Origin: Moraxella catarrhalis
GTDB taxonomy: Bacteria > Pseudomonadota > Gammaproteobacteria > Pseudomonadales > Moraxellaceae
Assembly: GCF_001656295.1 (NCBI RefSeq)
Contig: NZ_LXHE01000010.1
Location: forward strand, 1-59,092
Direction of reading: 5' to 3'
Length of the DNA stretch: 59,092 nucleotides
Below are positions 40,159-52,994 of the stretch, piece after piece. How positions within the stretch are numbered: the first letter of the stretch is position 1; each line of letters starts with the position of its first letter. The notes under the pieces were generated by a model. It ran no database searches. It saw only the letters and a list, made by a program, of their open reading frames with translations, and was not told the DNA's origin. Both the position numbers and the translations under genes were made by a program.

Positions 40159-41845
40159 CGCCCTTTTGATGAATGGTTTTTTCAACTCTATCTTGGGTTA
40201 GCTCATCGGCTGCGACCACGACGCCCACTTGTTTAACAGGCCATGTCATGATAAATCTTGCGCCATGCAGCGTTGGGCTTTCGTCTACCGATAGATTTGC
40301 ATTGAACCAAAAAGCAATTCGGCTAACGATGGATAAGCCCAAGCCATATCCACCCGATGCCCGAGTTCTGCTATCATCTAATCTGGCAAATGGGATAAAG
40401 ACTTTTTCACGATTTTCTTCTGCAATGCCATGCCCATCATCTTCAACGCTGATGAACGCCTCACCCTTGACAACGCCAGCGCTTAACATAACAGTTGATT
40501 GCGCGTAGCGAAGCGCGTTACCCACCAAATTCTGAACCACACGGTGTAGATACCGCCTATCTGCCATCGCCACAGCTTTCGCAGGCGGTAATTTACAAAT
40601 CAGTTGAATGGGCTTGCCTAATGCATTGGTTTCACGCTCAATTTGCTCAATCAGATCACGCAAATTCACCATTTCCCAATCAAGCTTCGGAGAACCCTCC
40701 TCAAGCTTTGCGTAAGTCAAAATCTCATCAATCAATTCATTGAGCGACTCAATATCTTCATCAATAAACTGTCTTTGCAGCTGCCGAGAGTCTTCATCGT
40801 CTGTATCAGCCAGCATATCGCCCGCAAAGCGAATGCGTGCAACAGGTGTTCGCAGTTCGTGTGATACCGCTCGAGTAAGCTCTCTTTGTGATTCAATCAA
40901 GCGTTTGATGTGTTCTGTCATGGCATTAAATGTCATTGACAGTCTAGCAATGTCATCTTGTCCCACTACTTGAACTTTGGTATCAAGATTACCCTGAGCC
41001 ACACGATTAACACCAAGCTGTAGCAACTGAAGACGCCTTTCTAAAGGAAAAATCAAGGCATACACGCCAAGTGCAATCAATAAAACACAAATCAGTGCAA
41101 CACTTGCCAAAAGATTCAGCGGAAACCAATTAAATAAAGCCACAGGTCCAACCACGATCACTTCATCTTCAACTTCTGAAGCGACAATAAATGAGATGGT
41201 CGAATCTTGACCTCGAATTCCATCTTGATAAGAAATGACCAATTCATCCCGTTTTAGTCTGGCGATTTGATCATGGTCAAGGTACAAATTATTGATGGAC
41301 TGTTGATAAATCGGATAACTGAATTTTTCACTCAAATATTCAAGGCGAGCCTGTTTTTGCTCATAACCATGAAAATACGATAAATCATCTAACAAAAAAA
41401 TCGTCATTGCGCGTACTTGACGCTCACCAACCTGAGTCAATTTGACCGTCAAAATCTCATCGGTACCCTCAAGATGATGGTAAAATGTCGATTGATTGGT
41501 GTAAGGATCGTACCGTACGACAGTTTTTGCCTCTTCAATGCGACGCATTTCTCTGGCTTTAAACTCAACAGAATCCATGGGAATAATTTCAAAATTACTC
41601 CCAAATAACGCACTGATATCATTTAACCAATAATTTTTTTGGGCGTTGGTTTCTTGATGAATGGCACTTTGACCAATCAAATAAAAAACGCCCGTTGCCA
41701 CTGTTTCTCGATAAGACTGAGCCCGTTCTTGGTTGATGGTATCTACCAATAGATAAGCAAAAAAAGCAACAGATAAGCAGACAAGCAAAAGTCCTGCATA
41801 AATTCTAAAAAAGATACTTCTTTCTGCAAAACTAACCAAAGTCAT
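40145..41845 (-). CDS. rstB: RstB-like sensor histidine kinase
   Basis: A 566-residue kinase with an N-terminal transmembrane helix (FRIYAGLLLVCLSVAFFAYLL), a periplasmic loop of about 160 residues, a second helix near 250, HAMP, then SHELRTPVARIRF (H-box), NLVGNALRYA (N-box), DDGHGI and GYGLGLSIV. It is the partner of the RstA-like regulator 80 bases upstream. The ATG at 41845 is used; the 41914 start would be TTG and lacks a ribosome site. Ligand unknown. Confidence 0.85.
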   Translation of the reverse strand: MTLVSFAERSIFFRIYAGLLLVCLSVAFFAYLLVDTINQERAQSYRETVATGVFYLIGQSAIHQETNAQKNYWLNDISALFGSNFEIIPMDSVEFKAREMRRIEEAKTVVRYDPYTNQSTFYHHLEGTDEILTVKLTQVGERQVRAMTIFLLDDLSYFHGYEQKQARLEYLSEKFSYPIYQQSINNLYLDHDQIARLKRDELVISYQDGIRGQDSTISFIVASEVEDEVIVVGPVALFNWFPLNLLASVALICVLLIALGVYALIFPLERRLQLLQLGVNRVAQGNLDTKVQVVGQDDIARLSMTFNAMTEHIKRLIESQRELTRAVSHELRTPVARIRFAGDMLADTDDEDSRQLQRQFIDEDIESLNELIDEILTYAKLEEGSPKLDWEMVNLRDLIEQIERETNALGKPIQLICKLPPAKAVAMADRRYLHRVVQNLVGNALRYAQSTVMLSAGVVKGEAFISVEDDGHGIAEENREKVFIPFARLDDSRTRASGGYGLGLSIVSRIAFWFNANLSVDESPTLHGARFIMTWPVKQVGVVVAADELTQDRVEKTIHQKGATLD

Positions 41846-41925
41846 ATCAAACAGCGCCTGATAAAATGAAAGCCAGCAACAGCTGGCTTCGCACGCATCA
41901 CTTTGTCGAAACAAGATGCCATGAA

Positions 41926-42645
41926 TTAATTGCCTTCTTTGACAAACAGATAGCCTTTACTGCGTACGGTTTTGATGCGTTTTGGGTTTTCTGGGTCATC
42001 GCCAATTTTGGGGCGAATGCGAGAAATTCTAACATCAATTGAGCGATCTTGACCATCGTATTCAATGCCACGCAGACGCTCAAAGATATCTTCACGCGAT
42101 AAAATTCGACCCGCATTAGACGCCAACAACCATAAAAGATCATATTCAGCACTGGTAAAGTCAACCAAATCGTCATTAAGCGTAACCGAACGACCACCAT
42201 TATCAATGACCAAATCGCCAAATTCTAAGCGTTGTGGAGAGGTATCAGATGGCACGGTATCAGAGCGACGCAATAAAGCACGAATGCGAGCTAATAGCAC
42301 GCGGGGCTGAGCTGGTTTTGCGACATAATCATCCGCACCCATCTCTAGTCCTAATACTTGGTCCATGTCATCGGTTCGTGCAGTCAGCATCAAGATAGGC
42401 TGCTGGTAATGCGCACGCACTTCACGGCAGACTGTCAAACCATCACTTCCAGGCAGCATGACATCCAACACAACCAAATCAGGCTGTTCACTGATAATGC
42501 GACGAATAGCACGAGTACCATCAGTCTCAATGGCTACATCAAGCCCATTTTTTCGCAAATAATCTTGCGTAAGCATCGCTAATCTTTCATCGTCTTCGAC
42601 GATTAAGATTCGGGGTATATCTTCTTTTTCAGGGGCAGCAGTCAT
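41926..42645 (-). CDS. rstA: RstA-like OmpR-family response regulator
   Basis: A 239-residue regulator. The receiver domain (about 12-125) holds the acidic pair EDD near 17-19, the phosphorylated Asp61 in LVVLDVMLPGSDG and the lysine in AKPAQPR. A winged-helix DNA-binding domain follows (about 140-236) with SAEYDLLWLLASNAGRILSRE and RVSRIRPKIGDD-type segment. It is 80 bases before rstB and 80 bases after atpC, on the same strand. Confidence 0.88.
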   Translation of the reverse strand: MTAAPEKEDIPRILIVEDDERLAMLTQDYLRKNGLDVAIETDGTRAIRRIISEQPDLVVLDVMLPGSDGLTVCREVRAHYQQPILMLTARTDDMDQVLGLEMGADDYVAKPAQPRVLLARIRALLRRSDTVPSDTSPQRLEFGDLVIDNGGRSVTLNDDLVDFTSAEYDLLWLLASNAGRILSREDIFERLRGIEYDGQDRSIDVRISRIRPKIGDDPENPKRIKTVRSKGYLFVKEGN

Positions 42646-42725
42646 AATTATCCTAAAGTGATGTCACCACCACAATAACCTAAACTGATTTTATTTTATC
42701 ACAATTTAATCATATAAATCGCGCA

Positions 42726-43145
42726 TTAAGCACGATTTTTATATTTTTGAATGGTTTGTAGCTGAGCTACCGATTCTGCCAATGCAGCCAATGCAGCATT
42801 TGTTTGCAGGGTATCTGTTTGATTAACCAGCATCTGCTCAGCAGCACGACGAGCCTCAGCGATTTTAGCTTCATCTAAATCATGCGCGCGTTCTGCAGAG
42901 TCAGCCAACACTGTTACAACATGAGGCTGCACTTCAAGCACGCCACCCGACACATAAATCACTTCTTCGCTTGATCCATCGGCAGATTTCATACGCATAG
43001 GACCTGGTTTTAGCAAAGTAATCAATGGTGTATGACCTGCCAAAATGCCAATCTCGCCAGAGTGACCATTTGCAATCAACATGCTAATGTCACCGACATA
43101 TAACTCTTCTCTAGCACTCACAACTCGGCACTTAAAAGTTGCCAT
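42726..43145 (-). CDS. atpC: ATP synthase F1 subunit epsilon
   Basis: 139 residues, N-terminal beta-sandwich (FKCRVVSAREELY, GHSGEIGILAGHTPLIT) and a C-terminal helical hairpin. Central-stalk subunit that inhibits ATP hydrolysis. Last gene of the atp operon, followed by rstA. Confidence 0.95.
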   Translation of the reverse strand: MATFKCRVVSAREELYVGDISMLIANGHSGEIGILAGHTPLITLLKPGPMRMKSADGSSEEVIYVSGGVLEVQPHVVTVLADSAERAHDLDEAKIAEARRAAEQMLVNQTDTLQTNAALAALAESVAQLQTIQKYKNRA

Positions 43146-43220
43146 ATCATTCTCCCAATAGATCAGCAGTCGTTAGATCATGCCACAGCCAGATCCCTAT
43201 CTGACTGTGGCTGCAACAGT

Positions 43221-44651
<1,431 letters not shown>

Positions 44652-44672
44652 CTATTATCTAAAATTAGTCAA

Positions 44673-45545
44673 TTAAGAAACAGCGGCAGCACCACCAACG
44701 ATTTCTGAGATTTCTCGTGTAATCGCTGCCTGTCTGAGCTTATTATAAACCAATTGTAATTCTTTAATTAAGTTGCCAGCATTATCTGTTGCCGCCTTCA
44801 TTGCTACCATACGAGCCGACTGTTCAGAGGCAACGTTTTCACGAACGGACTGGTAGACCACAGATTCAATATAGCGTAGGAGCAAGCTATCAATGAGCGT
44901 TTTAGTATCCGGCTCATAAATATAATCCCAACTGTGCGCTTGAAGCTCACTGTCATTAAACTCGCCCTCTGCCAATGGTACAATCTGTTCAACTACTGGT
45001 TTTTGCGCCATGGCATTGATAAACTGGTTATACACCAAGTAAATGCGATCTAATTTTCCATTCAAGTAGTCATCAAGCATGGCTTGAACTGGCGTGTTGA
45101 TTTGCTCAAGCGCAGGGTTATCGCCATAGTCAGTGACAGCTGAGGTTACTCTACCACCAAAGTTCTTAAAAAAGCCTACGCCTTTTGCGCCTATCACTGC
45201 AAATTCAATTTCAACTGACTGCTCTTGATAGCTTTTGACTGTTTTTAACAAGTTTTTGAATAGGTTGATGTTCAAACCACCTGCCAGACCACGGTCAGAA
45301 GTTACAACCACAAAACCAACACGATTGACCGGACGGTTAACCATATAGGGATGCTTATAATCTGATTGCGCTTGCACTAAATGTGAAATGACACGGCGCA
45401 TACCGTCCGAATACGGACGACCCGATTCCATTCGCTCTTGGGCACGGCGCATCTTACTGGCAGCCACCATTTGCATTGCACGCGTAATTTTTTGCGTACT
45501 TTTAATGCTGGTTACTTTAGCACGAATTTCTTTTAAGCTTGCCAT
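44673..45545 (-). CDS. atpG: ATP synthase F1 subunit gamma
   Basis: 290 residues, the rotating central shaft. N-terminal helix [19 protein letters not shown] and C-terminal [19 protein letters not shown] helix are conserved, as is the [15 protein letters not shown] loop. Between atpA and atpD as in standard operons. Confidence 0.96.
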   Translation of the reverse strand: MASLKEIRAKVTSIKSTQKITRAMQMVAASKMRRAQERMESGRPYSDGMRRVISHLVQAQSDYKHPYMVNRPVNRVGFVVVTSDRGLAGGLNINLFKNLLKTVKSYQEQSVEIEFAVIGAKGVGFFKNFGGRVTSAVTDYGDNPALEQINTPVQAMLDDYLNGKLDRIYLVYNQFINAMAQKPVVEQIVPLAEGEFNDSELQAHSWDYIYEPDTKTLIDSLLLRYIESVVYQSVRENVASEQSARMVAMKAATDNAGNLIKELQLVYNKLRQAAITREISEIVGGAAAVS

Positions 45546-45629
45546 AATTATTCCAATACTGGACTTATTATAAAAAGGGTTATGGTGCGTTAAAACAAAC
45601 GCTTAACACACCATATTTCTTTGCTACAA

Positions 45630-47174
45630 TCAGTAGCTTGCTGATGCTTTGAATGACTCAACCGCAGCTTTTAGACGACCTTCGATGTCATCGTTATAGT
45701 TAGCAGTTTCATCAATTTCATTCATCAATGCAGCGTGTTCTGTGCGAAGATAGCGCAAGAAAGCCTCTTCAAACGCACCAATCTTCTCTACAGGCACATC
45801 AGACAGATAGCCTTCGTTTGATGCATAAATAACTGCTGCTTGATCAGCAATAGACATCGGTGCATATTGCTTTTGCTTCATCAACTCAGTAACACGCACA
45901 CCATGCTCTAGCTGCTGCTTGGTAGCATCATCTAGATCCGAGGCAAACTGAGCAAACGCAGCAAGTTCACGATATTGAGCAAGTGCTGTACGAATACCGC
46001 CTGATAGCTTTTTGATAATTTTGGTCTGAGCTGCACCACCAACACGAGATACCGAAATACCTGCGTTGACCGCTGGGCGAATACCTGAGTTAAACAAGTT
46101 TGACTCAAGGAAAATCTGACCATCAGTAATAGAAATAACGTTGGTTGGTACGAATGCTGATACGTCACCAGCTTGAGTTTCAATGATGGGCAATGCTGTC
46201 AAAGATCCAGTTTTACCTTTTACTTCACCATTAGTAAATGCTTCAACATAATCCGCATTAACTCGTGACGCACGCTCTAGAAGGCGTGAGTGTAGATAAA
46301 ATACATCGCCTGGATAAGCTTCACGTCCAGGTGGACGGCGTAGTAGCAAGGAAATCTGACGATAAGCTACAGCTTGTTTTGATAGATCATCATAAACAAT
46401 CAGTGCATCTTCACCACGATCACGGAAGTACTCACCCATCGTACAACCTGAGTAAGGTGCGATATACTGAAGCGCTGCTGGCTCAGATGCAGAAGCAACC
46501 ACAACGGTTGTATAAGCCAATGCGCCTGTTTCTTCCAGCTTACGTACGACGTTAGCAATGGTAGAACGTTTTTGGCCAACCGCAACATACACACACTTAA
46601 TGCCTGAGTTTTTCTGAGCGATGATCGCATCGATTGCCAAGGCGGTTTTACCAGTTTGACGGTCGCCAATGATCAGCTCACGCTGGCCACGACCAATAGG
46701 TATCATGGTATCTACCGCTTTATAGCCAGTCATAACAGGCTCATCAACAGATTGACGAGCGATAACACCTGGTGCAATTTTTTCGACTTTATCAGTCAAT
46801 TTTGCATTAATTGGACCTTTGCCATCGATTGGGTTACCCAGCGCATCGACGACACGACCTAATAGTTCAGGACCGACTGGTACTTCCAAAATACGACCTG
46901 TGCAATATGCTTTTTGACCTTCTTGCAAGCTAAGATATTCACCCAGTACAACTGCACCGACTGAATCTTGTTCAAGGTTTAGTGCCATACCGTACACACC
47001 ACCTTCAAACTCGATCATCTCGCCATACATAGCTTCTTCTAGGCCATGGATTTGCACAATACCATCAGAGACACTGACGATAACGCCTTCAGTTTTTGCA
47101 GTTGCGCTTACGTCAAGGTCTTGAATACGCTGCTTAATCAGATTGCTGATTTCGGCTGGATTCAATTGTTGCAT
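45630..47174 (-). CDS. atpA: ATP synthase F1 subunit alpha
   Basis: 514 residues, non-catalytic nucleotide-binding subunit. Walker [16 protein letters not shown] near 169, arginine finger in the [10 protein letters not shown] segment, and an N terminus ([14 protein letters not shown]) that binds delta. Normal length (E. coli 513). Confidence 0.97.
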   Translation of the reverse strand: MQQLNPAEISNLIKQRIQDLDVSATAKTEGVIVSVSDGIVQIHGLEEAMYGEMIEFEGGVYGMALNLEQDSVGAVVLGEYLSLQEGQKAYCTGRILEVPVGPELLGRVVDALGNPIDGKGPINAKLTDKVEKIAPGVIARQSVDEPVMTGYKAVDTMIPIGRGQRELIIGDRQTGKTALAIDAIIAQKNSGIKCVYVAVGQKRSTIANVVRKLEETGALAYTTVVVASASEPAALQYIAPYSGCTMGEYFRDRGEDALIVYDDLSKQAVAYRQISLLLRRPPGREAYPGDVFYLHSRLLERASRVNADYVEAFTNGEVKGKTGSLTALPIIETQAGDVSAFVPTNVISITDGQIFLESNLFNSGIRPAVNAGISVSRVGGAAQTKIIKKLSGGIRTALAQYRELAAFAQFASDLDDATKQQLEHGVRVTELMKQKQYAPMSIADQAAVIYASNEGYLSDVPVEKIGAFEEAFLRYLRTEHAALMNEIDETANYNDDIEGRLKAAVESFKASASY

Positions 47175-47208
47175 TGCCTTGTTTCCTTTGATTTAGACAG
47201 CTCACTAC

Positions 47209-47757
47209 TTACGCAGTTAGCTGAGTCTTTAATTGTTTTAACTTGCCACGCACTGAGCCATCAGTAAACTTGTCACCCACCTTGATCGTAGCCCCACCCA
47301 ACAAGCTTGGGTCTACAGATTCATGCAAAATAACGATAGAACCTGTTGAGAGCGCTAATCGCTCTTGAAGCTTTTTACTTTGAGCTTCGGTTAGTGGAAA
47401 GGCTGAAGTTACGTAAGCATCAACCTGTTTAAGCTCTTGTGATTTTAGCTTGGTGTAATGAGCAGTGATCTCAGGCATCAGTGCCAATCTGTCATGCTCT
47501 GCCAACTGTTTTGTAAAGTTGGTTAACGCTTGAGATGCCTGCTCTGCTGTTAATTTGCCATAGGCATCCATCAGAATATCTGCTTTTTGTTGTGCAGAAA
47601 TGGCTGGATTGTTAAGCAGTGAAGCAAAATCTTCATTGCGTACAACATCGCTTGCGATCGACAAAAAGGCTTCCCAATTGCTGATTGCATTATGCTCTTT
47701 AGCGTAATCAAATGCTGCTTTGGCATATGGTCTAGCTAAGGTAGTAAGTTCAGCCAT
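47209..47757 (-). CDS. atpH: ATP synthase F1 subunit delta
   Basis: 182 residues. Links the F1 top to the b stalk. LARPYAKAAFDYAKE at the N terminus and the C-terminal VDPSLLGGATIKVGDKFTDGS are characteristic. 12 bases after atpF. Confidence 0.94.
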   Translation of the reverse strand: MAELTTLARPYAKAAFDYAKEHNAISNWEAFLSIASDVVRNEDFASLLNNPAISAQQKADILMDAYGKLTAEQASQALTNFTKQLAEHDRLALMPEITAHYTKLKSQELKQVDAYVTSAFPLTEAQSKKLQERLALSTGSIVILHESVDPSLLGGATIKVGDKFTDGSVRGKLKQLKTQLTA

Positions 47758-47769
47758 GATATCCTCTAA

Positions 47770-48237
47770 TTACAGCTTAGCCGCCAACTGTTCAAGCATG
47801 CTGGCGTGTTCTTGTTCATTGATTTTGTCTTGCAAAATCTTTTCAGCACCCAGTACAGCAAGACTGGCCACTTGTGAGCGTAGTTGTTCACGAGTCTGGG
47901 CAGCTTCTTGCTCTACAGCTGCATGAGCTGCGGCGATGATGCGCTCGCCTTCAAGACGGGCTTGTTCTTTGGCATCTTCAATCATTTGGTTGGCGGTTTT
48001 ATTCGCACGCTCAATGATAGATGCAGCTTCGGTCTTAGCAGCTGCAAATTCCGCTTCTACTTGCTTTTCAGCAGAAACCAAATCCGCCTTTGCTTTTTCT
48101 GCGGCATTTAAGCCTTCTTCGATTTTACGTTGACGCTCATTAATCGCGCCGATCAGTGGTGGCCATACAAACTTCATGCAAAATAGCACAAAGATTGCAA
48201 AAGCAATCAGCTGACCGAAAATGGTTGAATTGATCAT
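47770..48237 (-). CDS. atpF: ATP synthase F0 subunit b
   Basis: 155 residues. One N-terminal membrane helix ([18 protein letters not shown]), then a long charged, alanine-rich coiled coil forming the peripheral stalk. Standard size and position between atpE and atpH. Confidence 0.95.
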   Translation of the reverse strand: MINSTIFGQLIAFAIFVLFCMKFVWPPLIGAINERQRKIEEGLNAAEKAKADLVSAEKQVEAEFAAAKTEAASIIERANKTANQMIEDAKEQARLEGERIIAAAHAAVEQEAAQTREQLRSQVASLAVLGAEKILQDKINEQEHASMLEQLAAKL

Positions 48238-48324
48238 CCAATCACCTCGTTGTTAGTGAAAGTCAGGTGATGCCCACCTTTGTATCTAAGACCCAAAGGT
48301 GGTCGTTAAACTGACGGTTTCAGC

Positions 48325-48579
<255 letters not shown>

Positions 48580-48618
48580 TTATGACCTAAAATCAAGGGT
48601 TATTAAAAAAGGTTCAAA

Positions 48619-49509
<891 letters not shown>

Positions 49510-49677
49510 TCAAAAAAGAAAAATTGGTGATAAACGCCAAATCAAAAAACGAAGTTACCATTTAACTCTTTTCAATCCATTGTCAGCAGTTTGGCTGATT
49601 AATATTTCATCAACCGTACTTCCCTTGTCCATTAATTCCGACAAAATCCATACTTTTGCATTGATTTAAAAAATCAA

Positions 49678-49707
49678 TGAATTTCATAAATACTTATGAA
49701 ATTCATA
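49678..49707. repeat. Perfect 13-bp inverted repeat (hairpin or operator)
   Basis: ATGAATTTCATAA and TTATGAAATTCAT separated by ATAC, in the leader region of atpB. No T run follows, so termination is unlikely. Confidence 0.7.
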
Positions 49708-49983
49708 ACAATAAATTGTACTTGTAACTAACAGAGTATCTTACTTTAGTGTTGGCAATATGTAAAGACCAAATCACCATTTTATTGCCGAAATTTTGCA
49801 AATTTATGGGAAAATTGCATAATTTTATGATTCTCTTGAGAGTAAACAATTTGTTATCAAACTATTTTCAAGAGTTTTATCAATGATAGCTAATATTACT
49901 AATATTTTAAAATAATCTAATGTTTCACAAAAGCTACCGATCAATTACTCGCTTTTCTATCTAAGATGCATGGTCTTTATGGG

Positions 49984-50007
49984 TTGATTGATTGATTGAT
50001 TGATTGA
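49984..50007. repeat. (TTGA)6 tetranucleotide repeat
   Basis: Six uninterrupted TTGA units lie 44 bases beyond the atpI stop. Tetranucleotide tracts of this kind change length by slipped-strand mispairing in related genera. Confidence 0.75.
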
Positions 50008-50050
50008 TAATTTTGATACAAATAATGCAAGTAGGGATTTGATAGGCAAA

Positions 50051-50449
50051 TTATTTTATCTTAATCAATACCAAATTTTGGCTGATAATCAAGATAATAT
50101 ATCCTATGATGACCGAAACTGTACTGATTGGTTGAATCTTTAAGAACACAAAAGCAAATAAAGCCAAGGTCGTCGCCCATTTGATCACAAGACCCAAATA
50201 AGTATTAAGCATGATTTGACGAGCGTACTTAGCGCCCACAGTGTGGTAAGCGATGTGAGTAAAAATCAGCTGCCCAATAAAGGCAATCAAAGCGCCGATC
50301 GACAGACCTTTGGCGATCAGTCTATCAGCATCTGCCATCACATAGCTTAGCACCAAGCCAAAGATCATGACGCCCAAAACTGCCCAAATTTGGCGCATTT
50401 GGGCTTTATAGATGGCAGATTTTTTATTACGTTGGGCAGGACGGCTCAT
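50051..50449 (-). CDS. atpI: ATP synthase subunit I
   Basis: 132 residues, four predicted helices (IWAVLGVMIFGLVLSYVM, GLSIGALIAFIGQLIF, LGLVIKWATTLALFAFVFL, VSVIIGYIILIISQ). AtpI aids c-ring assembly. It heads the atp gene cluster but is separated from atpB by 562 bases, so it may be expressed separately. Confidence 0.8.
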   Translation of the reverse strand: MSRPAQRNKKSAIYKAQMRQIWAVLGVMIFGLVLSYVMADADRLIAKGLSIGALIAFIGQLIFTHIAYHTVGAKYARQIMLNTYLGLVIKWATTLALFAFVFLKIQPISTVSVIIGYIILIISQNLVLIKIK

Positions 50450-50510
50450 AATCTTAAAGATGTTGGTTGAAAGGCTTGATTATAAAGAGCCGCCTTCTGC
50501 TAAGCAAGAA

Positions 50511-51401
50511 TTATTTAATACCAGCACATTTTTGGAGCGCATCCACCTGCGCTAGCCACGCACTGACAAAATCCTCGCCCATTCCACTCATGTCTTCTTG
50601 AATAACAGCCACGCTCACATTACCAAGCTTATTTTTAATGCCATCTGAGACTATCCCTTGAGACGCAAGGCACATGGACGGCTGTGGTCTTGTTTGATTA
50701 AGCAGCTTAAATTGGCTGGCTTTTGGGTTTAAGTGATGATCGGGCGTCAAAGCCCCTGCAAATTTCAGCCCTGCCGCTTGTTCGATATACTGAAAAGCAT
50801 CATGATACGCCCAATACGGTGTCATGCCATTGACCTGTACGCTTTGAACGGCTTTATCCATACGCTGCTCAAAATCTGCGGCATTTTGGGCATATTTGGC
50901 TTTATATTCTGGGTTGGCATGACTGTGCACCACAGATAACGCACGCACGATGGCTTTGGCATTTTCTGGATCAAGCCAAATATGTGCATCTTCTGAATCT
51001 GGTTTTTGGCTACCATCAATATGCCTTAAAGGCAGACGGTTAAAGGCGTTAAATTTTAGCAATGAAATTGCATTCGGTGCATCTGCCAATGTTTTGACCA
51101 AATTTTGTTCAAGTGATTCACCAAACCAAATGACATAATCACTGTCTTCAACCAATTTGACTTTGCTTGGTGATAGTGAGCCATGATGCCCAACATCGCC
51201 AGCAGTAAGCAGCACTTTGGCATCATGCTGACCTTGGGTAACTTCATGGCTTAAAAGTGCAAGCGGATAATTACTGACGCTGACCATACCAGCCATCGCA
51301 GATACTGAAAAAATCGTGGTGATGGGTAATATAATCACAGATTTTAAAGATTGATACAAAACAGAGATTTTAAAAAGCGTTCGTGATGCAAATGTTGTCA
51401 T
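50511..51401 (-). CDS. znuA: Zinc ABC transporter substrate-binding protein
   Basis: Periplasmic zinc-binding protein of 296 residues with an N-terminal signal segment. Zinc ligands are expected at the histidine of GDVGHHGSLSPSKVK, HIWLDPENAKA and YHDAFQYIEQAAGL. The long histidine/acidic loop of E. coli ZnuA is short here. Divergent from zur-znuCB across a Zur-like palindrome. The ATG at 51401 follows GGGG; 51416 would be TTG. Confidence 0.88.
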   Translation of the reverse strand: MTTFASRTLFKISVLYQSLKSVIILPITTIFSVSAMAGMVSVSNYPLALLSHEVTQGQHDAKVLLTAGDVGHHGSLSPSKVKLVEDSDYVIWFGESLEQNLVKTLADAPNAISLLKFNAFNRLPLRHIDGSQKPDSEDAHIWLDPENAKAIVRALSVVHSHANPEYKAKYAQNAADFEQRMDKAVQSVQVNGMTPYWAYHDAFQYIEQAAGLKFAGALTPDHHLNPKASQFKLLNQTRPQPSMCLASQGIVSDGIKNKLGNVSVAVIQEDMSGMGEDFVSAWLAQVDALQKCAGIK

Positions 51402-51454
51402 TGATAAGTACCCCAAATTCTAAAAATGATTCAATTATAGCACAGCTGACATCA

Positions 51455-51475
51455 AAATGTTATTTTATAACATGA
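51455..51475. promoter_or_regulatory. Zur box between znuA and zur
   Basis: AAATGTTATTTTATAACATGA contains the perfect inverted repeat ATGTTAT-TTT-ATAACAT, matching the proteobacterial Zur consensus GAAATGTTATANTATAACATTTC. It lies 54 bases before znuA. A second, half-conserved site (TATAATATAAC) at about 51574-51584 may serve zur-znuCB. Confidence 0.78.
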
Positions 51476-51724
51476 AATCTGCCATCTAAAGCATTGGATA
51501 ATATCTTGGTTTTGTTTACCGCATAACTTAAAATGATGGTCTTGAAATGATGGTCTTGATTGATAATTACTGCTATAATATAACTGATAAAGTTAAAGTC
51601 AATCAACGGTCAAATTTATCAATTTATGGACTAAATCAATCTTTTGCGGTGGTTGGCTTAGTGGATACCCATAACGGTTATCACTGATCATTATTGATTT
51701 ATTGCCCAATTTTAAAAGGTTGTT

Positions 51725-52240
51725 ATGCATTTAGCTCATCATCATTGCCATAGCCATCATCATGATGAACATCATCAAACCCCCAAGCAGCGCTTGGCTG
51801 ATGCTAAAGCTTACTGCGCCAAACGAGGTGCTAGATTTACACCTCTGCGTGAAGAGGTCTTTCAGCTGATTTTGCAGGCAGACAAACCGATGGGGGCGTA
51901 CGACTTGATCAGTGCACTTCAGCAAAGCCGCTTGTCTGATGCAAATGCAAAAAAAACCAATATTGCACCGCCGACCGTGTATCGCTCATTGGAGTTTTTG
52001 ATTGAAGAAGGGCTGATTCATCAGTTAAGCTCCATGAATGCTTATGTCCCTTGTTGCCACCCCAGAGATCAGCACGCCGCAGCATTTTTAATCTGCCGAT
52101 GCTGTCAAAAAGTGGAAGAATGTAGCAACCTTCCTGTCGATAGTATGATGAATTTTGCTGCCAAAGATGCAAACTTTTTGGTTGAGCGTAGCACCATAGA
52201 ACTCAAAGGCGTGTGTCGTGACTGCCACCAAAAGCCATAA
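51725..52240 (+). CDS. zur: Zinc uptake regulator (Fur family)
   Basis: 171 residues. An unusual His-rich N terminus (MHLAHHHCHSHHHDEHH) precedes a winged helix with the FTPLREEVFQLIL and PPTVYRSLEFLIEEGLIH segments. Cysteines CRCC and CRDC form the structural zinc site. It likely represses znuA and its own operon when zinc is high. Overlaps znuC by 23 bases. Confidence 0.92.
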   Translation: MHLAHHHCHSHHHDEHHQTPKQRLADAKAYCAKRGARFTPLREEVFQLILQADKPMGAYDLISALQQSRLSDANAKKTNIAPPTVYRSLEFLIEEGLIHQLSSMNAYVPCCHPRDQHAAAFLICRCCQKVEECSNLPVDSMMNFAAKDANFLVERSTIELKGVCRDCHQKP

Positions 52241-52994
52241 TACGCCAATCATCCTACAATTAAACCAAGTCAGCTATCGTGTGAGCGATGGCGATTTGGT
52301 GAGTGGTGTCAGCATGAATATTCATGCAGGTGAGATGATTAGCTTAATCGGTCCAAATGGTGCAGGCAAGTCCACCTTAGTTAAGCTTATCTTGGGCTTA
52401 TTAACCCCAACTCACGGTAAAATTACCAAAAAAGTGCGTCATATCAGCTATGTGCCGCAGCGCTTTAATGTACCAACCATTCTTCCCTTACGCGTCATCG
52501 ATTTGCTCAGACAAGCCAATCCAAAGCGATTAACTCAAGCTCAAAAAGATGACATTTTTGACAAGCTGTCCATTACATCTTTATTACCCAAACAGATGCA
52601 TCATTTATCAGGTGGCGAGACACAGCGTGTGCTACTTGCGCGTGCCTTATTAGATAAGCCTGAACTATTAATCCTTGATGAACCCATGCAAGGGCTAGAT
52701 CCAGAAAGCGAAAGCTGGTTGTATCAGTTTTTAGATCAGCTGCCTGAGTTTTTACAATGTGCGATGCTTGTGGTATCACACGATTTGCATTGGGTCATGA
52801 AAGGCTCTCGCCGTGTCATCTGCTTAAATAAGCACATCTGCTGTCAAGGCGTGCCAAGTCAAATTGCGATCGCACCTGAATTTGTGCAACTGTTTGGCTA
52901 CCAAGCACCTTATATCCATCAACATACCCACTGCGATCATCATTTGGATCATGAGCATCTTGAGAGCGGTCATAGACATCGAGACACCGCATGA
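52218..52994 (+). CDS. znuC: Zinc ABC transporter ATP-binding protein
   Basis: 258 residues. Walker A GPNGAGKSTLVK, signature LSGGETQRVLLARALL, Walker B LLILDEPMQGLD and a switch histidine in SHDLHW. The C-terminal tail is His-rich (HQHTHCDHHLDHEHLESGH). It starts at GTG 52218 inside the zur end, and overlaps znuB by ATGA. Confidence 0.94.
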   Translation: MTATKSHNTPIILQLNQVSYRVSDGDLVSGVSMNIHAGEMISLIGPNGAGKSTLVKLILGLLTPTHGKITKKVRHISYVPQRFNVPTILPLRVIDLLRQANPKRLTQAQKDDIFDKLSITSLLPKQMHHLSGGETQRVLLARALLDKPELLILDEPMQGLDPESESWLYQFLDQLPEFLQCAMLVVSHDLHWVMKGSRRVICLNKHICCQGVPSQIAIAPEFVQLFGYQAPYIHQHTHCDHHLDHEHLESGHRHRDTA

